A stretch of 64,000 nucleotides of DNA from Streptomyces sp. LaPpAH-108 (GTDB lineage Bacteria; Actinomycetota; Actinomycetes; Streptomycetales; Streptomycetaceae). The stretch spans positions 62,001 to 126,000 of the forward strand of contig NZ_KB891995.1 in NCBI RefSeq assembly GCF_000373625.1, written 5' to 3'. A program made the position numbers and the translations under genes. Below the pieces are notes generated by a model. That model had not been told where the DNA came from, did not search any database, and worked only from the letters and a program-made list of their open reading frames with translations. Each line of letters begins with the position of its first letter. Positions within the stretch are counted from its first letter, which is position 1. Of this stretch, positions 63,054 through 64,000 are shown piece after piece.

Positions 63054-64000
63054 ATGGATGACGGTTCTCTCGCGAAACAGCTGGGCCGCTTGCGGATCCA
63101 GGCCGGCAACCCCTCACTGCGCGACCTGGAGAGACTCACCGAGCGCCAAGGCCGACGAATGAGTCGCGCCTCAATTCAGGATAAATTCTCCGGCAGTAGC
63201 GCTCTTAAAGTGGTTCACGTACTGGCTCTAGTCCAGGCGTGCGCCGAATATGCCCGCTCGATCGGCGCTCCACTCCCCCCTGCGGATACGGATGAGCAAA
63301 CATGGCACGAAAGAGCCACAAGCCTTCCCAAACCTCACAACCCAAAGGCGGACGACCACAATACCGAGATCGGGAAAACCATCCCTCCCGATCTGAAATC
63401 CCTAACTGCCCCACTCATCAGCGCCGGGATGGACGATATAGCACGCATTGCAGCCGAGGGAATTCACCACCCGCTAGAAACATGGCTCCCTACTGTACTC
63501 GCAGCCCTCGATCGCACGAAAATGGACTTCCAGGGCTTTATAGACCTAGCCATACACGAGTCGGCGCAACAGACTACGGAAATCCTCACTTCAATCGCCG
63601 AGCAAGAGGCAGAAGCTGCCGCCGACCTGTACTTCAAAACATGCCTGCGCGATAAGCATCCTGCCGAGATCCCGAAGTTTCTTGTCGCACTGCGCCGACA
63701 CACAAGAGAAAGTAGCTACTGGTACGAAGAGCGTTTCATTGACACGCTCGTAGGCAAGGATGAGTGGCCGGACACGCACAGGCCAAACCTGGCCGAAGTC
63801 CTGCGGGCCCTGCGCACAGCCACACTTAAGGGTGACGCGGACATGCTCGCAGAGGCCATTGGAGTGGACTCATCGCCGAGAGTCGCACTGGAAACCGCCG
63901 GAGCATTCCCTGATGACTTCCTCGGTGATCGAGAACGCATCTTGCATGCGGCACACAAAGGCGGGCCGAAGCGCCTCTTGCAGTTGATTGCCTGCCTGAG
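63054..64000 (+). CDS. Large HTH-N-terminal protein of unknown function (3' end outside window)
   Basis: Open from ATG 63054 to the window edge: at least 315 residues. Residues 1-75 resemble the Xre-like N-terminal module of streptomycete signalling proteins (LAKQLGRLRIQAGNPSLRDL, SRASIQDKFSG, VVHVLALVQACAEYARSIG). The rest (from about 120) is helical, with WLPTVLAALDRTKMDF, LAIHESAQQTTEILTSIAEQEAEAAADLYF and, near the edge, HAAHKGGPKRLLQLIA. Codons ending in A or T are common, unlike the core genes, so it looks acquired. No enzyme motif seen yet. Confidence 0.75.
   Translation, partial: MDDGSLAKQLGRLRIQAGNPSLRDLERLTERQGRRMSRASIQDKFSGSSALKVVHVLALVQACAEYARSIGAPLPPADTDEQTWHERATSLPKPHNPKADDHNTEIGKTIPPDLKSLTAPLISAGMDDIARIAAEGIHHPLETWLPTVLAALDRTKMDFQGFIDLAIHESAQQTTEILTSIAEQEAEAAADLYFKTCLRDKHPAEIPKFLVALRRHTRESSYWYEERFIDTLVGKDEWPDTHRPNLAEVLRALRTATLKGDADMLAEAIGVDSSPRVALETAGAFPDDFLGDRERILHAAHKGGPKRLLQLIACL

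Larger units (their letters stand above)
62503..64000. mobile_element. Left end of an integrated genetic element (partial)
   Basis: Begins at the tRNA fragment and runs off the window. It has lower GC than the rest (most marked from 62970 on), a small membrane gene and a large helix-turn-helix gene with A/T-ending codons. By the geometry of tRNA integration the intact tRNA-Ser(TGA) and the integrase should be near its far end. No integrase, relaxase or replication gene is visible yet. Confidence 0.65.

Overview
The window is high-GC (roughly 70% or more), with dense coding on both strands, many GTG starts, and gene content and order typical of a Streptomyces chromosome. Markers are a run from purC through purD to an SRP RNA and dnaX, then upp, a tRNA deaminase pair, and two SigB-like sigma factors side by side. 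The order closely resembles the S. coelicolor chromosome around sigF/sigN, from memory; no search was run. Only the last 1.5 kb looks foreign: it is less GC-rich and begins at a tRNA fragment.

Layout. 1-9 kb is core: the end of a NarL-type response regulator, tRNA-Gly, purC, a DMF-amidase-like protein, a protease-like membrane protein that has lost its zinc motif, purD, dnaX, SRP RNA and tRNA-Ser. 9-15 kb is secretory: a GH16/CBM13 beta-glucanase and a three-gene set (DUF1906 glycosidase-like protein without a signal peptide, a Tat-signal protein, a small membrane protein). 15-21.7 kb holds a DsbA-like oxidoreductase, a CopC-CopD fusion, and a divergent iron locus (Ntn acylase plus IucB-like acetyltransferase against a siderophore-interacting flavoprotein) around a clear iron box. 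21.7-29.7 kb is housekeeping: HhH glycosylase, HdeD-like protein, HerA/YjgR ATPase, a LytR_C protein, upp, tadA and its partner, and tRNA-Ser. 29.8-32 kb carries the sigF and sigN homologues with a SigB-type promoter before the second. 32-39.3 kb has two drug-efflux loci: MarR with an MFS pump fused to carboxypeptidase-regulatory-like domains plus a YceI protein, and a TetR/MFS pair with a large perfect operator. 39-45.6 kb is a two-component system co-oriented with two envelope glycosyltransferases. 45.7-51 kb holds a DUF2797 protein, a BRO-N protein, a SigE-type sigma factor with a membrane protein, and two tRNAs. 51-62 kb has a 1,511-residue PAS pseudokinase, an acyl-CoA ligase, a second SigE-type sigma factor, a Prim-Pol protein, a LysR/VOC pair, and an auxiliary-type trpS.

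Most notable findings. The trpS leader contains a complete Trp attenuator: a 13-codon peptide with adjacent Trp codons, mutually exclusive hairpins and a terminator. At 62.45-62.50 kb there is a 3' half of tRNA-Ser(UGA) ending exactly at the anticodon loop. It looks like the attachment site of an integrated element that continues past the right edge. Regulatory sites are unusually readable here: an iron box, MarR, TetR and LysR palindromes, a LexA-like box, a SigB-type promoter, and at least seven genes with a -10 box 6-8 bases before a start codon and no ribosome binding site (leaderless mRNAs). No CRISPR array, insertion sequence or large biosynthetic cluster was seen.
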